DNA from: Ichthyophonus hoferi
Lineage: Eukaryota > Opisthokonta > Ichthyosporea > Ichthyophonida > Ichthyophonidae
Length of the DNA stretch: 10,854 nucleotides
Direction: 5' to 3'
NCBI GenBank assembly: GCA_002751075.1
Contig: NAOQ01000251.1
Span: 59,811 to 70,664, forward strand
Part shown: positions 7,466-10,854 of the stretch, one piece after another
Position numbering within the stretch: position 1 is the first letter of the stretch
Layout: every line of letters starts with the position of its first letter
Made by a program: the position numbers and the translations under genes
The notes under the pieces: model-generated
What the model saw: the letters and a program-made list of their open reading frames with translations, nothing else
Database searches by the model: none
What the model was told of the DNA's origin: nothing

Positions 7466-8038
7466 TCACAATCAGAATTTTGCAGTTGGGAAGACAGTCA
7501 CTGAATGGTTGTCAACCCCAAAGAAGAGCTTATTCAGCAGATTGTTGATTATGAGAGTATCATTGTAGTAAATGCTTGCTTTTAAACTTAAGTGAGACAC
7601 TTGTCTTTTGTTTACTTATGATTGAATATTTAATCCCTGGTACTTCCATAGTCTCCCTCCCAAATGGTTTCTATTGGCAAGGTGGTGGAGCCAAGGCCAA
7701 TGATATAAGCAATTAGAGATAGAGACTGTTCTGACTAACTGTATTACTACATTCAACGTATTCTTTTGTTAGACATAGTAAGTGCATGTCGTATTTGCAC
7801 GTGATAGTCTACCCAGTCTGTCAGGAGACCTTGGTGGTTCCATTTGTGTTTAAGTGTAATATATTTACACAGTAACTCTTACCACAATATGTGTCTATTT
7901 TTCATATTGCATAAGCATCTGTCTTTAGCAAAGCAAAAAACTTGAAGGTACATCATCATAATGATCGTAATTCTGACTATGACTTTACTAATTAGAATTA
8001 ACTAGTGCTGGAATTGATATCCTGTATTAAAAAGAGAT
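7466..8038. other. Gene-free stretch
   Basis: No supported coding frame or long repeat. An imperfect inverted match around 7674-7702 (TTGGC ... GCCAAGGCCAA) is too short to call. Confidence 0.45.
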
Positions 8039-8040
8039 TA

Positions 8041-8640
8041 CAGGGGTTCCCGGAAATAATTTGACAAATTTCAAAAATAACTCAACCAATACTTGCATAA
8101 ATGGACAAATCCCAACAATAAATGAACATTTGAAAATTAAAATAATAATGAAACGAAATAGAATAATAAAGAGGGAATTAAAAGAAGTTTATATTTTTTC
8201 TATGTTCACTAAAGGAATTTTATTTTTCACATGTGTTTCTTATAATTTTTTAAATGAAAAATTGTTAATCAAGGAAAAAAAAGATTAGTTGGAAAATCCT
8301 TTATTCGTGTAATGTCCCACGTAAATCATCATTCACCTTTCCCCACATTTTGTTATAGAAAAATTCCAAAATAGAGCGACAAATTATAAGAAATGCATGT
8401 AAAAATACAATTCCTCTAGTGAAAATAGCATAAAATTAATTTTCTTTTAATTTTTATCACTCCATTTTGTTTTGTATTATTTTGATATTTAAAATGTCCA
8501 TTTATTATTGGGATCTGTCTATTTATGTAGGGATTTGTCAAATTGGTTTTTAGGATTTGTTGCTCAATTTTGGGATTTTTCTATTTCTTTGGGATCTGTC
8601 CATTTATGCAGAATTTGTCGAATTATTCCGGGAACCCCTG
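8041..8640. mobile_element. 600-bp MITE-like DNA transposon with long inverted repeats and TA target duplication
   Basis: The element begins CAGGGGTTCCCGGAAATAAT at 8041 and ends with the reverse complement of CAGGGGTTCCCGGAATAATT at 8640. TA lies directly outside both ends (8039-8040 and 8641-8642), as expected for a TA target-site duplication. The left arm is homologous to the right arm over about 96 bases (8041-8136). The right arm is longer (about 8487-8640) because a subterminal unit is duplicated: GGGAT[C/T]TGTC occurs at 8510, 8530 and 8591, with weaker copies between, mirroring GGACAAATCCC at 8103 in the left arm. The 350-base centre is AT-rich and holds no transposase. TA duplication suggests a Tc1/mariner-type source, though the tip sequence does not prove the superfamily. 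The crisp ends suggest moderate to young age. Confidence 0.9.
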
Positions 8641-8642
8641 TA

Positions 8643-9796
8643 ATATGGGTGTAAATTGCTATAATTAAGAGAATCACTAGCAAAATGCAACAGTTAGGTT
8701 ACCAATCCTTGCTTAGTATATTATAAAGAATAATTTATTGGGTTTTCATTGAATATTATGGAAATTTAAAAAGATGATGCTATTGGGTAGCATAATTACT
8801 ATCAAGAACTCACAAATTTATAATTATTTTATGTAGTCTTAGTATACCTGTTTTCCATATAGTCTATATTAGACATAACTAAACGAACTGTTACATGTTA
8901 TAGGTATAATTCTATTTATATGGGGGTATTTCTTGTCAGAAACCTGTTAAACATTAAAGACAGCTACTTAATTCTATAGTTTTTCAGAATTAGTCGGAAG
9001 ATGCCCTGATAAGTGCTATTATGTCATAAATAAGTAGAGACAGATTCAGTCTTTGTAACTTATATCTGTTTAGAATTTAGATAATACCAGATTAAGTGAT
9101 GTTTTAGCATGCAATGTTGTATATGCGGAGTACAGATAAGCTGAGACATATTTTTTATTTAAAAATGTCAGCTGAAGTTGAAGATTAGGCCCATAAACTT
9201 GATAAGACTAGAAGAACACAGTTAGTTGGGCCCTACGTGAGCCTGGATTACATAATGAAAAGATACTTCAATTACTCCTCTGCAAGTTATTTTTTATTCT
9301 TGTTTCTCATTTAACTACAAACTTGCAAGAACAGCTGTCAGATGTCCAGAACATATAACCTCAATTGATATTTGATCTCTGTTTTTTTTTCTCATGAATA
9401 TGCGACGGAAGTTGCACAATAGTTTTACAGCTAGAACATATGTCCCATCCACCGGTGACTACATATACCATTTGGTCACTAACAATGTATCTAAAAACAT
9501 AAATACTATTTATACAAATGGTGTCTATTTTGACAAGAATTTTAGACTTCATGGCAGTTCCATTCCAAGATAGATATAGATAGATGGTTTATCTGCTAGG
9601 ATAGTGACTGGCATTAAGATTTTAAGTCAACAAATGAAGTTCATTATCGTCAACTCTCATTTTAGAAAGTTTTACTGTAAAAATAATTAATTTTTATTTC
9701 TTTAATACAAAACCAAATGCAGCTAAACACATCATGTTATATTATCCATTACAAATGGTTTTTCATTTTTTTTGTTTCCCCACTATCTAATTGGCT
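8643..9796. other. Gene-poor stretch
   Basis: AT-rich sequence without repeats of note apart from a short AGATAGATATAGATAGATGG run near 9570. A 63-codon minus-strand open frame at 9361-9552 contains VVTGGWDICSSCKTIVQLP, preceded on that strand by an acceptor-like ATGTTTTTAG. The CxxC pair is suggestive, but there is no donor or partner exon, so it is not called as a gene. Confidence 0.4.
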
Positions 9797-9850
9797 ATTG
9801 ACATAACCCCTTTTTGTCAATTAACTTGACGTACATGATCAGGTGTACGT
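9797..9850. repeat. Two adjacent short hairpins
   Basis: ATTGACA (9797-9803) pairs with TGTCAAT (9815-9821) across an 11-base loop. Eight bases on, ACGTACA (9829-9835) pairs with TGTACGT (9844-9850) across an 8-base loop. Both stems are perfect 7-mers. Their adjacency is notable but could be chance, and no flanking gene gives them a role. Confidence 0.4.
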
Positions 9851-9998
9851 ATGTATATTAATTAATGAAATCTAATTGTTACATAGGTAATGCTTTTATA
9901 ATTATTTGCTTTATTATATATACTCTTACAATTATTTAATAGCTTTATATATGTCATTACTTTAAATGGCTGCATCATATTCATTGTTATATTTTTTT

Positions 9999-10854
9999 TA
10001 TTGGAAATAGGACTAGCACCTGTTGTATCGAGTTTCATCAAAATTTTGTTGACAGGGAAAGGGCAAACTAAAGCTCTCGTTAGTTGCTATTGAATCTCTC
10101 TCTGGTGTTCAATGGATATAGAAGCTTTGAACTTCCTACTCGCCGATTTATTGTATGTGACAACTCTGGTCTAAATGTGGTTGGTTGTGTAAATATAGTT
10201 ACGGTACTATTGTTGTTGGAGAAATAAAACTCAGATTCCACTAGCTGGCGTTCTAGTAAAGTATCTGAATTATCTACTTCAAACTCTTGGACAACGATAG
10301 GCATATATAAAGCACGTGAATTAAACAGTAAATACTGACAACTGAGAACAGTAATTTTTGATGATTAAAAAGTATTTTTATTGGTTGTTTTTGTTCCGTT
10401 TATACACTTTCCGATCCTATCCTGTTAATCTAATTCTATCACACTTACTAAAATAACCCTTTACCTAACAGCTCATTACTTTGACTGCTCGCATATGTAT
10501 TGACAAATCAATTTACCAGATTGAAAACATTCTGCATTGAAAAATCGTTATCTAATTAATTAACATTGAACAGATGACACAAATTTATTCCTATCAGTAG
10601 AAAAGAAACATGGAACGTTTTATTTGCAACATTTTTCTTTTCCTTGAATTTCCGTACTTAACGCATATAAAAGTAGACAGAGTAGTAGGCTAAACACATA
10701 TTTGTGCTTACTAAATACCATACAAAGATCAACTGTTAGTTCCAAAAAGGTCAGCATAATACTGGCAGCTATATGTAGAGCAAACTGTGGTAGTTACAGC
10801 GACTTGCCCACAGGCTTCGGGCTCGCCAATTGAATATTGTATAATATATATATA
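9999..10854. repeat. Duplicated segment, copy B (runs off the window)
   Basis: This is the second copy of the segment at 4021-5790, colinear and in the same orientation, with the matching blocks at 9999-10031, 10120-10140, 10234-10273 and 10789-10846. It lacks about 0.9 kb present in copy A, including the tandem array. The minus strand is open for 74 codons at 10080-10304 and contains TLLERQLVESEFYF, related to SLLEGQLVKSD in copy A. If this is an exon, its donor would be the GTAGGAAG shared by both copies. A + strand TATAAAAG box at 10666-10673 lies about 115 bases before the last conserved block, which is open on + as QTVVVTATCPQASGSPIEYC. The coding strand remains undecided. The segment's true right end lies beyond the window. 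Confidence 0.6.

Noticed and set aside
7674-7702. Imperfect inverted match around GGTGGTGGAGCC and GCCAAGGCCAA
   Set aside because: The arms are too short and mismatched to separate from chance; no tRNA-like structure was found.
8061-8288. 75-codon + open frame inside the transposon
   Set aside because: It starts in the left inverted arm and continues through AT-rich filler; Lys/Asn/Ile/Phe bias and no transposase motif make it a by-product of composition.
9361-9552. 63-codon minus-strand open frame with a CSSC motif
   Set aside because: It has an ATG and an acceptor-like site but no partner exon, and a poly-Lys end from a T-run; the evidence was too thin to call a gene.

Overview
This window looks like AT-rich, intron-rich nuclear DNA from an invertebrate animal. 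I judge this from GT...AG exon structure, short introns full of A/T microsatellite, TATA- and AATAAA-like signals, and a non-autonomous inverted-repeat transposon. There are no bacterial-style operons or long ORFs. A sponge, cnidarian or similar early-branching animal would fit the composition, but nothing here fixes the taxon.

Layout. Positions 1-2251 hold the 3' end of one host gene on the + strand: five exons (61-282, 935-1024, 1417-1563, 1772-1852, 2153-2251), all joined in phase 0, giving the last 212 residues and a stop. The introns carry low-complexity A/T tracts, and the last one also holds a short foldback. I do not recognise the protein. Its possible poly(A) signals lie near 2623-2632. 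An isolated, well-formed + strand exon at 3525-3716 has an acceptor and a stop, and its frame is compatible with exon 4, so it may be an alternative last exon or the end of another gene.

From 4021 onward the window is mostly repeat and gene-poor. Two diverged copies of one segment lie in the same orientation about 6 kb apart: copy A at 4021-5790 and copy B from 9999 past the window edge. They share colinear blocks of about 67-82 % identity by eye. Copy A is about 0.9 kb longer; the surplus includes a CpG-containing three-unit imperfect tandem array (5194-5640) and a short hammerhead-ribozyme-like core on the minus strand (4940-4964). Between the copies lie a small GC-rich island with a 14-bp palindrome (5869-5989), a recent 49-bp tandem duplication (7000-7107), an open stretch of unknown meaning (7307-7465), and a clean 600-bp MITE-like transposon (8041-8640) with TA target duplications and subterminal direct repeats.

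The strongest items are the gene tail, the 600-bp transposon and the A/B duplication. No RNA gene, CRISPR array or virus-derived element was recognised. The coding strand of the A/B segments cannot be settled from this window.
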